Shown in pieces: positions 1-11,697 of a stretch of DNA of 64,000 nt. The translations under genes were made by a program, and so were the position numbers. Every line of letters begins with the position of its first letter. Position 1 is the stretch's first letter. The notes beneath the pieces are model-generated. The model ran no database searches. It saw only the letters and a list, made by a program, of their open reading frames with translations, and was not told the origin of the DNA. The DNA is from Notospermus geniculatus (taxonomy: Eukaryota > Nemertea > Pilidiophora > Heteronemertea > Lineidae). The DNA lies in assembly GCA_002633025.1 (NCBI GenBank), contig NMRB01000160.1:453919-517918 (forward strand). Reading direction: 5' to 3'.

Positions 1-236
1 CAACATGATGCTTTGAATTCCATTTCTGACGATAACTGAGCTATTTTCAGCACAATTAGTGTTCCATGTACAAATGTACGTCAGCCTATTCAAATGTACA
101 CCGATGACCCTGAACACACATCGTTCGTGGGGTTCTCATTAATTCAGACCTTTTGTATCATAAGACCAACTAGTCGGAATTCAACAAAATTTGCAGTGAA
201 TGTGCAGAAGGGTCTTGCCTATCAAATGGAAACGTC

Positions 237-335
237 AGAATGCAAATCTGTTGGGTTTTAAAGGCATATTGTCCACATTTATAAAATGCTTAATTTGTCA
301 GTTGAACCTTTATGGTTGATTCCTTTATGGTTTAG
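237..335. mobile_element. MITE related to 20258-20347 (opposite orientation)
   Basis: The reverse complement of 20258-20347 matches here: CAAATCTGTTGGGTTTTAAA through TTGATTCCTTTATGGT. Confidence 0.6.
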
Positions 336-1004
336 GTCATTTATCATGTCGCGAACCTTTCTACAGGGGTTTGGTTCAGTTGATCATTCTGCAAGTCCCT
401 TGACCTCTCTTTTAATTTTACGGTAGCAGGTTGCAAGGCAAGTCGCAAAGCAGAAAATCAGCAGTGGATTGCTAGCTTTACCAAACTATAATAGAAGGCA
501 TATGTTATGATCGATTGTTTTGCGACGCACTTGTTAGAAATGAAATCACGCTTTCCATTCATGTCCTACTCCATTGAGTATCAATGGACGTCTCAAATAC
601 TGGTCATGCTGATCGTAACTCCGCGTTGAAACTGGCAGAGGAAACCATGAAAGAAAAGACTGCCTTAAGGCGTTGTCGCTTTCTCTGGCCCCTGGGAAAT
701 CAACATGGCCGCTTCGTCGCGTCTGTTTCATGTTCCCCGGCCCTGATTTCCTGACATGTAGCTCTAGCTTTGAGAAGACCCAGGAGACAGTCGACAAAAG
801 ATCACCAATTAATTAGCAATTCATTAGATGGTGAAAAATTTTTAAGCCAGATTTTCCTCTTTGGCAAACTAGGAAGTGATCATTAATAACGCACATCTCA
901 TCAAAGTGCCAACATCAGGAACAGCAAAAGCAGAAACGGCTTGAACTTGTGGTGGTCAAAGACCTGAGCCCTCAGACGACCACCGCAACTCCTCGACAAT
1001 GCGG

Positions 1005-1129
1005 GAGTTTTCGCAAAGCCCCCGAAAACGCCAACGCGAACGCCAAACCCATTGTTCGATGCCACGAAGAGAGCACCGAACAAAAGGACAGACTTTCGCG
1101 TTGGCGTTTCGGGGGCTTTGCGAAAACTC
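1005..1129. mobile_element. 125-bp foldback MITE (GAGTTTTCGC family)
   Basis: Ends GAGTTTTCGCAAAGCCCCCG and complement. A second copy with the same interior (CCATTGTTCGATGCCACGA) is at 44381-44503. Confidence 0.75.
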
Positions 1130-1982
1130 TAAACGTGCATTACATTTCCTGATATCTTGCTAGTTTCAGGAGGCACTGGGATCTCCGTGTGATGAAGTTG
1201 TGACACATTTTCAATTCCCCAGGAAGCCAATGAGCTTGGCCGATAAGCTCCTTATGACGACGGCAGCGGTCCGCCTTCAGGTCGTCTAGGTTCCTAATTT
1301 GTACGGGTACAGCTATCGTTGGAAAGGCTGAGGCTTCAGCCAGTCACCAATTGTTAGATAAGTAGCTTACATCATGGAGGTATAATAAAGACCTCAATGC
1401 TTACAGCTACGTTGGCTCTTCCTTCTTGAAATATAAGCCTACTGAGGAGCGATACACCCTCTGGACAGTGCAATATGACAGAAAGAAGGCAAATTCGGTC
1501 TATTGGTATACAAAAACAGAGTCTATACCACATGTAACCAGAGGAATACATCTCTATTGGACGTGATGATCAGGCTGAACTCTTACAGCAATTCATGTTG
1601 TCGTTCAGGCACGCCGACCACTCCAAAACTGGGCGGGGTTTGGCTGGACAATCCTGCGATAAATGGTATCGGGGAGACTTACGTGTGTCACGGCACTACT
1701 GAGGCGGTTGATGAAGAAAATTTGCTCCGCCTCAGTCCGATTTAAAGGATGCGTGACATTATTTTTTTCGCCAATATCACCCCCAATGATCATCATCATC
1801 AACTTCACTTATCCGTACGCCCACACAATTTCATTTTACGGTTGCTATGGCAACGGCATCAGAAACTCTACCCCGTCGGCTTTGTTGTTAGATTGGTGGA
1901 TATTGTCTTGTATCAGTTGTTGCGGAGTCATCAATATTAAAAGTCACCTTAAGATAGCAAAAAGATGGAGTCGGACACCATT

Positions 1983-2156
1983 ACAGGTGTAACAGTAAAG
2001 AATGTCCCCCTGTAAAAAGTGTCCGCTTCTATTGTTCAATGACGGATTAAGGTGCTTGGCTATAGAAACCAATCACCAGAGATTAGAATGTAACAATAGG
2101 ATCTTTTGTTCCTGGGACAGTTTTTCCAGGGGACATTCTTTCCTTTCACACCTGTA
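1983..2156. mobile_element. Foldback element 1 of a three-element cluster
   Basis: Left ACAGGTGTAACAGTAAAGAA pairs with right TTCTTTCCTTTCACACCTGT. Confidence 0.6.
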
Positions 2157-2252
2157 CACCGGTGCGAACGCAGAAAAAGGCCCCAGGAATCAAAATTCGG
2201 GTACAGTTGGCCTCGTTGATTACGCCTTTACTGTGAAGGATTATGTCCCTAA

Positions 2253-2412
2253 CCTGGTGTAAACATCTGCCTATGTTCCCCGTTTTCCAGTGTTTCCTTC
2301 TTTGTATTGGGAACGCAGTGACAAGAGACAGCTAGAGATCACGACTGTTCAATAGGGCAGTATGAAGGGGAACATTCACACACAGAAACGCTGATATGTT
2401 ACACAGGTGTAA
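2253..2412. mobile_element. Foldback element 2 of the cluster
   Basis: Left TGGTGTAAACATCTG plus TGTTCCCC pairs with right GGGGAACATTC and ACACAGGTGTAAAG. Its right end is also the left end of element 3. Confidence 0.5.
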
Positions 2413-2580
2413 AGTTTTACAGTGTTTCCGTGTGTCAGTGTTCTCCCTATTGTTCTGGAAACACTGGCAGATAGATCGACATGTTTCTCTGTGTGTCCTC
2501 CATTGTCGAGTCGCGGCTTATTCCGTCAGACAATAGCAGGGGAACACTCGCAGATGGGGAACGCTGAAAAACGTTACACC
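2401..2580. mobile_element. Foldback element 3 of the cluster
   Basis: Left ACACAGGTGTAAAGTTTTAC pairs with right GAAAAACGTTACACC. Inner pieces (AGTGTTC, CTATTGT, CTG) also pair. A reverse-orientation fragment is at about 3590-3750. Confidence 0.55.
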
Positions 2581-2599
2581 GGCATGACCGTTGACCTTA

Positions 2600-4600
2600 C
2601 CCCCTCAGCTTTCCTACGGCCCTGATAAAACAGGCTTGCAGCCCTCTCCTTGCTCATTCATCAACCCCTGACGTGGATAGAGAGTCTTACTTCAAAGGTT
2701 TGACAGCGAAGAGACCTGGATAAATTCCCCGGACAGGATGTCACTTTAAGGCATCATACAAGCAATGCGATTTCCATCACATCACACAACAGTTATAATC
2801 AAAACAAATTATAATCAGTATTCGCCTGGAGGTAGCCGACCCTTTTCATAATAATTCCTTTAACTGCAACTGGCATATGGTATTCTGTATAGAAATTCTA
2901 TATTAACTGATAAATTGACCTATAAGTCAGCTGCCTAGAGGGATGAGGACTATAAACCGGCGGATGCTATACCACTTGAGCCAGCATTCGACTACAACAA
3001 CACGCCAGAACCAAATCGCGCCTTAATAAATACATCTACGTTGTACTCATTTTTTTCTTAACCCGTTTGGTAAAATTTGCCACTTTCATCGCCGATAGAA
3101 TAGGCGAGAACTCACTGTATGCAGTGAGCTATTCATGATTCATGTATTAGCACATACACTGGACAGGTCACGTCCAGTTCTTTGCACTTGCTTGCATTCA
3201 TGCTGGTGTTTGCGTGACTGGCACAGGCTAATGATAATCGAATCATTATCGATCTGAGTTGAAAATGACGAGGGAGGCCGTTACTATCAGGTCGTGGATT
3301 GGATGAAGTGGCGTGGACGGCCAACGGCATGAGTTGAAGTGTTAAGTAAATAGGGAGTGCAGTTAGCGCTAATGGGCGGATGTCAACGTTAGCAATGCAT
3401 ATGTAGCCTACAATAAAAACTATTGATGTCTCATTCTACCTTGTGACGGATGAATTCAGTTAAAATACAATACAGTATGGGGTATGATAAATAAAGTGTA
3501 TATTGTACAGATTTTCGTTGATGAATTACAGTGTACACCCAAATCGCACGAGTTGTGAAGGTCATGGAGGTCTGATTTTGCCGGTGGAAAGTTTTTGAAT
3601 GTTCCCCATCAGTGAGTGTTCCCCTACTATTGTCTGACGGAATAAGCTCCGACTTAACAATAGGGATACACAGAGAATATGTCAATCTATGTACTTGCGT
3701 TTACCAAACAATAAAGGGAAACACTGGCATACGGAAACACTGGCAGCTATCACACCGAGATCCAGGCTGTTGGTGATGGTCGGCATTGCTGACCACACAG
3801 GCTGTTGATATCATCGAATGGAAGTCCTGACACTCTCTGACGCTTTTGATACGAATGTTGGAGGAGCTAGATCCCAGTGGCTAAATCATTGTTAGGTTAC
3901 GGCCATATTGAGTACAGTGGCGAAGTAAGCCAGTCACGACTGAAAGAGATTGTCACCTTATCGCCGACCTTGTCCTACGGCACGGCACTCACTTGCCACA
4001 ACCCCCCCCCCCCCCGACCATGGACTGCGCAGNATCGGTTTTTAATGCCTATTTGTCACACCTCTTCCATCTAGCTGTCATGGCTCCATGGGTGAGGAGG
4101 TACTTCTCTCCTCTCTCAATAGATAGCAACACCAGTGCTCTGTCCTGTCTACTTCCTGAGTAATAGGGGGTGGCTCAACTTGGCCACTGGCTCAACTAAC
4201 CCCACTCTCCCCTAGATTTAAACACTGATTGCCATCCAGAAGAGCTAACGAGATGCTGAAGGAAAAACCGAGCAAAATCCAATGCGGAGGCGTGTGGAAG
4301 TGTTACCAACATGACAGAATGAGGCAGTGCCGTGTTTTAGTATCCCCCAAGGGTAATCTTTAAGGGATAACGTGCGTGTTTACGTCTTAACATGTTGGCA
4401 CCTTGGGTAAAGCTACAGGAACAACACCTGCCATGTTGTGAAACTTCACAAGCCTTTTTCATTTTTGTCTATGTCGTCGACGTTGGTTCGATCCCAAAGC
4501 TGTACTCATTCTGTCATTACGTTGACGTTATTGGCGATTAATGGTAGAAAATTTAGAGGAATAATTGCTGAATCTCATCGACTACATCACGTGGGAAAGA
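2600..4600. other. Non-coding, little structure
   Basis: A fragment of the 2401 foldback family in reverse (about 3590-3750), a 15-base C run with a single N shortly after (4033), and no supported gene. Short open frames look random. Confidence 0.5.
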
Positions 4601-4629
4601 TCCTTGCGATAACCGTGTTTCACTTAAGC

Positions 4630-4862
4630 TAAGAATCCACTGCTGATTTTCTGCGTTGCGACTTGCTTTGCAACTTGCTACCTGCGATTGAATACGATCG
4701 CAAGGAACTGATACCGGTCGCCGACCTGAAATTGATCATACATGTATCTTCGCCATTGGTGGAAATCACGTCTAGCGAGTCCACTACGGCGATCGAGTGC
4801 CCAGTTGCAAAGAAGTCGCAACGCAAAATCAGATTGAAAATCAATGGTGGATTCCTAGCTTT
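4630..4862. mobile_element. Foldback element spanning the start of block A
   Basis: Left arm GATTTTCTGCGTTGCGACTT pairs with right arm AAGTCGCAACGCAAAATC. Only its right part is present after the N at 8390, and a related half is at 421-480. Confidence 0.6.
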
Positions 4863-4925
4863 AAATGCTACTTGCATTGCAACTCAAATCTATTACAAGT
4901 GTTTGTCAGGTCAACACTTCACTTC

Positions 4926-5010
4926 GAGGAGCCTTGATAGCCTAGTAAGTGGTTATCACTCCGCTTGTTAGCAAGCAGCAGGTCCCGGGTTCGAAGCCCG
5001 GACCTGGGAT
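4926..5010 (+). repeat. tRNA-derived SINE head
   Basis: A box TAGCCTAGTAAGTGG and B box GGGTTCGAAGC with a good T-stem (CCGGG/CCCGG). The anticodon arm does not give a 7-base loop and the acceptor ends do not pair, so this is a SINE head and not a working tRNA gene. Confidence 0.6.
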
Positions 5011-5167
5011 TAATCATTCCTGTCTCTTCAGTCCGTCGCATGGGACAGTTAGCGGTGATGCTCTGTACCTTGCATCTTTGCAAGGGCAAGTAAAAGACCC
5101 CATCATCCAAGTGAGGAACATGAGTAGCTTGAGATGGCCTCTTCGGTAAGTACCAGGGCCATTAATA

Positions 5168-5328
5168 GGGAGGTTTAGAAATCAAACGATAAACGAAAAC
5201 GTTAACGACAACGTTATTTTTGTGTCGAAAATGCAATATAAGATCAGGTGAATGTGTACATGTACATGTAGTATGAAAAATAATGTTGTCGTAAAGTTTA
5301 CGTTTATCGTTTGATTTCTAAACCTCCC
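5168..5328. mobile_element. GGGAGGTTT-class foldback MITE (intact)
   Basis: Long terminal inverted repeats starting GGGAGGTTTAGAAATCAAAC, with TA at both outer edges. Block A copy 2 has an empty site (AAATAATGCTATGG) near 8828, so the TA target duplication is visible directly. Confidence 0.75.
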
Positions 5329-5609
5329 TAATGCTATGGCTTGGGCCCTGACGGAAGTATCAAATACAAAATACAAAAGTGCTTGACCTGACAAAATTCC
5401 AGTAGAAGCCAGCCAAGGCCATCGGATGGCCGACAAGAACGAACAAATTCCCTGTAGAAGCAGCTGTCAAAAGAGAGAAATGGGTTTGCACGAGATTCAA
5501 TTTCCAACTTAAAATGCTAAATCCACATTCAGCATATTCAGAAAATTCGTTCCAAAATGTTTAAGTTTACATGTACATCGCGCAATAGGCTTTTTCGGAT
5601 CCATTTGTT

Positions 5610-5648
5610 AATGAATGAATGGATGAATGGATGAATGAATGAATAAAT
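5610..5648. repeat. ATGA/ATGG microsatellite
   Basis: Nine to ten tetranucleotide units; repeated at about 9101-9138 in block A copy 2. Confidence 0.7.
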
Positions 5649-6139
5649 GGTCCTTAAATTATTGGTCTATCACGATATAGGAAAAAACATAAATGGAGAT
5701 TTAAAAAAATATCTCTGATCAATTTCATTCCATGACAAGTCACTACTCCTGCCGATAATTAATAAGGCAGTCATTCTGCAGAAAGAACACTTCTTTACTA
5801 ATGATACCCAGCTTCCGCCATCGGCATCAAATCTGCCTGATCAGTTCTGTCGTTCCTGTCACGCTGAACACGTGACATCTCCGCTAATCGGATTACGAAC
5901 TCATCATAAAGTCATTAATTACTGCTCAGCTTGCTCTATAACGGCATCGGGTGATATAGCATCTTCAGCCTACTCTTTGTGTCCCATTTCTGCTTCCTGA
6001 TCGAAGGCGGCGTAGTTGGGAGTTGCAATTTTTTCATCATCTGCCCTTCCCTGCAACGCCAAAAAACAAGATCAACCGACTACTGGCCTTGGTGGCGATT
6101 TGAAAACCTCTGCCACTGGGTGTAGAATTAGACGTCATC

Positions 6140-6385
6140 AGACACTGGCAGACACAAGGAGACGCCGCTAGATACATGTAAAGTGACAAACTGCCAGACA
6201 CAAAGGGACAACGCCAGACAACGGAGACACTATCAGACACCAGCAGACACAAGGAGAGAGCACCAGACACAACGGAGATACCCGCCGACTCGAGGAGACA
6301 CCAGCAGACACAAGGGGACACCAGCAGACACAGGAGGACAGCTCCAGACAAAACGGAGACACCAGCAGAACAAGGAGACCCAACA
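6140..6385. repeat. CAGACAC minisatellite (copy 1)
   Basis: Degenerate units around CCAGCAGACACAAGGGGACA. Open frames on both strands here are low-complexity by-products. Copy 2 at about 9625-9870. Confidence 0.7.
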
Positions 6386-6429
6386 AAGTGACGAGTCATT
6401 GGCAGCCGATTTGTTTCCTAGCTGTCAGT

Positions 6430-6600
6430 GAGTTGACCAATAGGAGTCACTACGAGGTCCAATTCAATGCTAGCGGACCCATTCATGGTTGACGGAGCAC
6501 CAATCAGGAGAATTGAGAACTTTGCTGCCGTCTTTTGGCGATAAGCGCGGCTGACTGCTCCTATTGGTATCCAAACATTGAGATGGCTATTGGAATCAAT
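6430..6600 (+). promoter_or_regulatory. CCAAT-box cluster upstream of the 6671 ORF
   Basis: CCAAT on the plus strand at 6437 and 6500 and on the minus strand (ATTGG) at 6563 and 6589, all with NF-Y-like flanks. A matching set occurs in the second block copy around 9916-10072. Four such boxes in about 150 bp resemble an NF-Y-driven core promoter; which transcript it would drive is unclear. Confidence 0.35.
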
Positions 6601-6670
6601 GCCATACTCAGTCAGGACAGATCTTTAACCGAGCCCGTTTTCCACCGCAAATAAATCATCTCCTCCTTCG

Positions 6671-7111
6671 ATGGCGGGTAAGGAGCACCGTTCAATTCAT
6701 CGTGTATTCCGATCGCAAGCGATGCGTTTCCGTCGACGATCAATCAAGATTGGAGATGGAAATTCGAGCAATGCGGATGGCTTTCTATTACAACAAATGA
6801 ATATTTTACCAATATCTGTGACCTTCTCTGATTCCCCAGCGCTGTTTACCTTTATGCAGTTCTTCAAACAAGGTCCTGGAGCAAAGCTGGTACGACCTTG
6901 GCGTAATTTCACCGGAGCGTTTTGCTTTATTGAAAGGCAAAGCTGTTCAATTTATTGTTGGGAGCACCTTTGCGTTAGCTGTGCCTTGAATCGCGCTGTG
7001 GTCATTATTTTTGTTTTTTTCAAACCACCTGCAACGTTGACAATCTTAGCGTTGACTGTGTATCGTGGCGCACTTCCATCAGATAAGTCTTTATATCTAA
7101 CACCAAGATAA
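6671..7111 (+). CDS. Hypothetical ORF, 146 aa (duplicated block copy 1)
   Basis: ATG at 6671 opens MAGKEHRSIHRVF, then a basic segment, followed by a cysteine-rich and hydrophobic second half. Four CCAAT boxes lie in the 240 bp before it. The frame survives in the second copy (10150-10596), where four of six substitutions I count are silent and the one indel is 6 nt. That hints at constraint, but six changes are too few to be sure. No domain recognised. Confidence 0.3.
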   Translation: MAGKEHRSIHRVFRSQAMRFRRRSIKIGDGNSSNADGFLLQQMNILPISVTFSDSPALFTFMQFFKQGPGAKLVRPWRNFTGAFCFIERQSCSIYCWEHLCVSCALNRAVVIIFVFFKPPATLTILALTVYRGALPSDKSLYLTPR

Positions 7112-7805
7112 AAGATACAGCAAAATATAATACATGTGGACCGAAGGACTGTTTTGAACCACCAACCCAGAAAAATCTCTCATTGGGGGGAGATCGTGTT
7201 GGTTGTTAAGTTTAAGCTGGCCATCTTCTTAAAGAATATATTAAGTCTATGACCTGAGGGGTCGATCTTTCGACTCTGAACTCGTTTGCAATCTGTCAGT
7301 ATTTCCCCCTTTCATTATATTTTTGTCTTGTTATGCTAATTTGTTCCGTTACATGTACACGATATTTTTTGGAAGATTTTTATGTTTTGTACAGGAGACA
7401 AAGTAGAGTCCTGCAGATAGCCGCAGTGTATGAAGAATCAGTAGCTAAATCCATTACGGTTTCTGTCGCAGCATGTCAGAAAGCACGTGGACCACAGCAT
7501 AAACGGTGCTTAGAGAAATATCTCGTTTCCTTTTTACGGACCACGCGGAAACAACTTCACCTGCTGCTTGGTTTCGACGTCAGAAGCAATCATCCACTGG
7601 CCTTTGTATCAATTCGCCATTCCGAAAGAAGGGAGAGGCGAATTGGTCCGAAGAAGGAAAGATTAAGAAGCAGAAGGGATTTATTCTCTTTATACACTTC
7701 TTCAATTTTCTCTTTCACTCCTACATGCCTCAAATCCCTCGCGTAAAAACGAAAGTACCTTCACTTTTTCGACTGCAACCAAGAAGTAAAAACCGGTGTT
7801 CCCTT

Positions 7806-8061
7806 ATGAGTGGCGTCCACTAGAGCGCGGACAACATTAGGAAGGGTTCGGGAAGCAAATGTGTCATTTCGGCATTGCTTCCGCATCAAGTCCTATTGGT
7901 CGTTTTACCCTTTCCCGAACGTGCAGAAATGCCGCGAACTGTTCAGGAATGATAAAGACAGTGAACGGAACCTTTCAAGAATATGCGGAGAGGTTGCCGA
8001 ATGAATGCGGATTCACTAAATTTGCATTCCGCGTCTTGTCCGCGCCCTAGTGGACGCTAGG
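7806..8061. mobile_element. Foldback element present only in block A copy 1
   Basis: Ends GCGTCCACTAGAGCGCGGAC and complement (one mismatch) at 7811 and 8056. Block A copy 2 has an uninterrupted site near 11384 (TTCCCTTAAAAAGTG). Confidence 0.65.
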
Positions 8062-8614
8062 TTTTAAAAAGTGAACATTACACTTCCTTGCCATGTGCCT
8101 TTTTACCAGTGCCATATTACCAGCCATATTACTGCCAACCAAAGACGCTTTGCACCTTTTGTAACAGGAACAAGGATGGTTTTCTCTGGATCAGGACTTC
8201 GGGAGAGAATGGGAAAAGGTTTATAAAGAAGCCCCTCCCCCACCTGTTGTAGTATGAAACGAAGACACCGCTCCCTCACTTTTTGAAGTATCAAATCACG
8301 CGAGGCCCTCTGCTAATAAAAGCTCTCAGTTTTCATTACCAATATCATGTTACTGAGGAAACGACTTTCCCTATCGCCATGGAAACAAANACGATCGCAA
8401 GGAACTGATACCGGTCGCCGACTGAAATTGACCACATCTTCGCTATTGGTGGAAATCACGTCTAGCGAGTCCAACGGCGATCGAGTGCCCAGTCGCAAAG
8501 CAAGTCGCAACGCAAAATCAGATTGAAAATCAAAGGTGGATTTCTAGCTTTAAATGCTATTTGCATTGCAACTCGAAGCTATTATAAGTGTTTGTCAGGT
8601 CAACACTTCACTTC

Positions 8615-8698
8615 GAGGAGCCTTGGTAGCCTAGTAAGTGGTTATCACTCCGCTTGTTAGCAAGCGGCAGGTCCCGGGTTCGAAGCCCGGACCTGGGA
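8615..8698 (+). repeat. tRNA-derived SINE head (block A copy 2)
   Basis: Same as 4926-5010, with a better anticodon-stem match (CCGCTT/AAGCGG) but a loop of 6. Confidence 0.6.
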
Positions 8699-9624
8699 TT
8701 AATCATGCCTTCAGTCCGTCGCATGGGACAGTAGCCGTGATGCTCTGCAAGGGCAAGTAAAGGCCCCATCATCCAAGAGGAACGTGAGTAGCTTGAGATG
8801 GACTCTTCCGTACGTACCAGAGCAAATAATGCTATGGCTTCGGCCCTGACGGAAATATCAAATACAAACTACAAAAGTGCTTGACCAGACAAAATTCCAG
8901 TAGAAGCCAGCCTAGGCAATCGCATGGCCGACAAGAACGAACAAATTCCCTGTAAAAGCAGCTGTCGAGAGAGAAATCGGTTTGCACGAGATGCAATTTT
9001 CAACTTAAAACGCTAAACCCACATTCAGCATATTCAGAAAATTCGTTCCAAAATGTTTAAGTTTACATCGCGCAATAGGCTTTTTCGGATCCATTTGTTA
9101 ATGAATGAATGGATGAATGGATTAATGAATGAATAAATGGTCCTTAAATTATTGGCCTATCACGATATACGAAAAAACATAAATGGAGATTTAAAAAAAT
9201 ATCTCTGATCAATTTCATTCCATGACAAGTCACTACTCCTGCCGATAATTAATAAGGCAGTGATTCTGCAGAAAGAACACTTTACTAATGATACCCAGCT
9301 TCCGCCATCGGCATCAAATCTGCCTGATCAGTTCTGTCGTTCCTGTCACGCTGAACACGTGACACATCCGCTAATCGGATTACGAACTCATCATAAAGTC
9401 ATTAATTACTGCTCAGCTTGCTCTATAACGGCATCGGGTGATATAGCATCTTCAGCCTACTCTTTGTGTCCCATTTCTGCGTCCTGATCGAAGACGGCGT
9501 AGTTGGGAGTTGCAATTTTTTCATCATCTGTCCTTCCGTACAACGCCAAAAAACAAGATCAAACGACTACTGGCCTTGGTGGCGATTTGAAAACCTCTGC
9601 CACTGGGTGTAGAATTAGACGTCA

Positions 9625-9870
9625 TCAGACACTGGCAGACACAAGGAGACGCCGCTAGATAAAGTGACAAACTGCCAGACACAAAGGGACAACGCCAGAC
9701 AACGGAGACACTATCAGACACCAGCAGACACAAGGAGAGAGCACCAGACACAACGGAGACACCCGCCGACTCGAGGAGACACCAGCAGACACAAGGGGAC
9801 ACCAGCAGACACAGGAGGACAGCTCCAGACAAAACGGAGACACCAGCAGAACAAGGAGACCCAACAAAGT
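9625..9870. repeat. CAGACAC minisatellite (copy 2)
   Basis: Same array as 6140-6385, with minor substitutions and a short deletion (CATGTA) near 9660. Confidence 0.7.
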
Positions 9871-10149
9871 GACGAGTCATTGGCAGCCGATTTGTTTCCT
9901 AGCTGTCAGTGAGTTGACCAATAGGAGTCACTACGGTCCAATTCAATGCTAGCGGACCCATTCATGGTTGACGGAGCACCAATCAGGAGAATTGAGAACT
10001 TTGCTGCCGTCTTTTGGCGATAAGCGGGGCTGACTGCTCCTATTGGTATCCAAACATTGAGATGGCTATTGGAATCAATGCCATACTCGGTCAGGACAGA
10101 TCTTTAACCGAGCCCGTTTTCCACCGCAAATAAATCATCTCCTCCTTCG

Positions 10150-10596
10150 ATGGCGGGTAAGGAGCACCGTTCAATTCATCGTGTATTCCGATCGCAAGCG
10201 ATGCGTTTCCGTCGACGATCAATCAAGATTGGAGATGGAAATTCGAGCAACGCGGATGGCTTTCTATTACAACTGATGAATATTTTACCAATATCTGTGA
10301 CCTTCTCTGATTCCCCAGCGTTGTTTACCTTTATGCAGTTCTTCAAACAAGGTCCTGGAGCAAAGCTGGTGCGACCTTGGCGTAATTTCATCGGAGCGTT
10401 TTGCTTTATTGAAAGGCAAAGCTGTTCAATTTATTGTTGGGAGCACCTTTGCGTTAGCTGTGCCTTGAATCGCGCTGTGGTCATTACATGTATTTTTGTT
10501 TTTTTCAAACCACCTGCAACGTTGACAATCTTAGCGTTGACTGTGTATCGTGGCGCACTTCCATCAGATAAGTCATTATATCTAACACCAAGATAA
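10150..10596 (+). CDS. Hypothetical ORF, 148 aa (duplicated block copy 2)
   Basis: Second copy of the ORF at 6671, with Gln to Leu and Thr to Ile changes and two extra codons near the Val-Val-Ile stretch. If the block is a second haplotype this is the other allele, not a paralogue. Function unknown. Confidence 0.28.
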   Translation: MAGKEHRSIHRVFRSQAMRFRRRSIKIGDGNSSNADGFLLQLMNILPISVTFSDSPALFTFMQFFKQGPGAKLVRPWRNFIGAFCFIERQSCSIYCWEHLCVSCALNRAVVITCIFVFFKPPATLTILALTVYRGALPSDKSLYLTPR

Positions 10597-11697
10597 AAGA
10601 TACAGCAAAATATAATACATGTGGACCGTAGGACTGTTTTGAACCACCAACCCAGAAAAATCTCTTTTTGGCCTGAGAGATCTTGTTGGTTGTTAAGAAG
10701 CTGGCCATCTTCTTAAAGAATATAGGCCGGGGCTATTTGCACAGCATGCTGTGTAACTAAGGAGTGAATTTTTATTTACACAGCAGTACGTATTTAATAT
10801 TCATAAGCATCATTAGGTTCTGCCCCGTGTTTGATCCCTGAAGGATCGATCTTTCGACTCATTTGCAATCTGTCAGTATTTCCCCCTTTCATTATATTTT
10901 TTGTCTTGTTAAGCTAATTTTTGTTCCGTTACTTGCTAATTTTTTGAAGACTTATACATGTACGTATAGCACAGGGGACGAAGTAGAGTCCTGCAGACAA
11001 CCCCAGCCTCTCAAGAATCAGTATCAAAATCCATAAGGTTTCTGTCGCAGCATGTCAGAAAGCACGTATACCACAGCATAAATGGTGCTCAGAGAAATAT
11101 CTCGTTTCCTTTTTACGGACCACGCGGAAACAACTTCACCTGCTCCTTGGTTTCGACGTCAGAAGCAATCATCCACTGGCCTTTGTATCAATTCGCCATT
11201 CCGAAAGAAGGGAGAGGCGAATTGGTCCGAAGAAGGAAAGATTAAGAAGCAGAAGGGATTTATTCTCTTTATACACTTCTTCAATTTTCTCTTTCACTCC
11301 TACATGCCTCAAATCCCTCGTGTAAAAACGAAAGTACCTTCACTTTTTCGACTGCAACCAAGAAGTAAAAACTGGTGTTCCCTTAAAAAGTGAACATTCA
11401 TTTGAGATTGGTGAACACTTCCTTGCCATGTGCCTTTTTACCAGTGCCATATTACCAGCCATATTACTGCCAACCAAAGACGCTTTGCACCTTTTGTAAC
11501 AGGAACAAGGATGGTTTTCTCTGGATCAGGACTTCGGGAGAGAATGGGAAAAGGTTTATAAAAGAAGCCCCTCCCCCACCTGTTGTAGTATGAAACGAAG
11601 ACACCGCTCCCTTACTTTTTGAAGTATCAAATCACGCGAGGCCCTCTGCTAATAAAAGCTCTCAGTTTTCATTACCAATATCATGTTACTGAGGAAA

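Larger units (their letters stand above)
4694..8389. repeat. Duplicated block A, copy 1
   Basis: Matches 8391-12111 over nearly its whole length. It carries a tRNA-SINE, an ATGA microsatellite, a CAGACAC minisatellite, the CCAAT cluster and the 146-aa ORF. Relative to copy 2 it has two extra foldback insertions (5168-5328 and about 7806-8056). It ends at a single N at 8390. Confidence 0.85.
8391..11697. repeat. Duplicated block A, copy 2
   Basis: Same order of elements as copy 1 with scattered substitutions and small indels, plus an extra segment of about 105 bp at 10727-10840. It starts abruptly inside a foldback element right after the single N and ends at 11697, where sequence jumps back to the copy-1 version. 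Confidence 0.85.

Noticed and set aside
4926-5010. Functional tRNA gene
   Set aside because: The acceptor stem does not pair and the anticodon loop has the wrong size; better explained as a SINE head.
6037-6431. Cys/Val-rich and Gln/Arg-rich open frames on both strands
   Set aside because: By-products of the CAGACAC minisatellite; the same frames appear in its duplicate.
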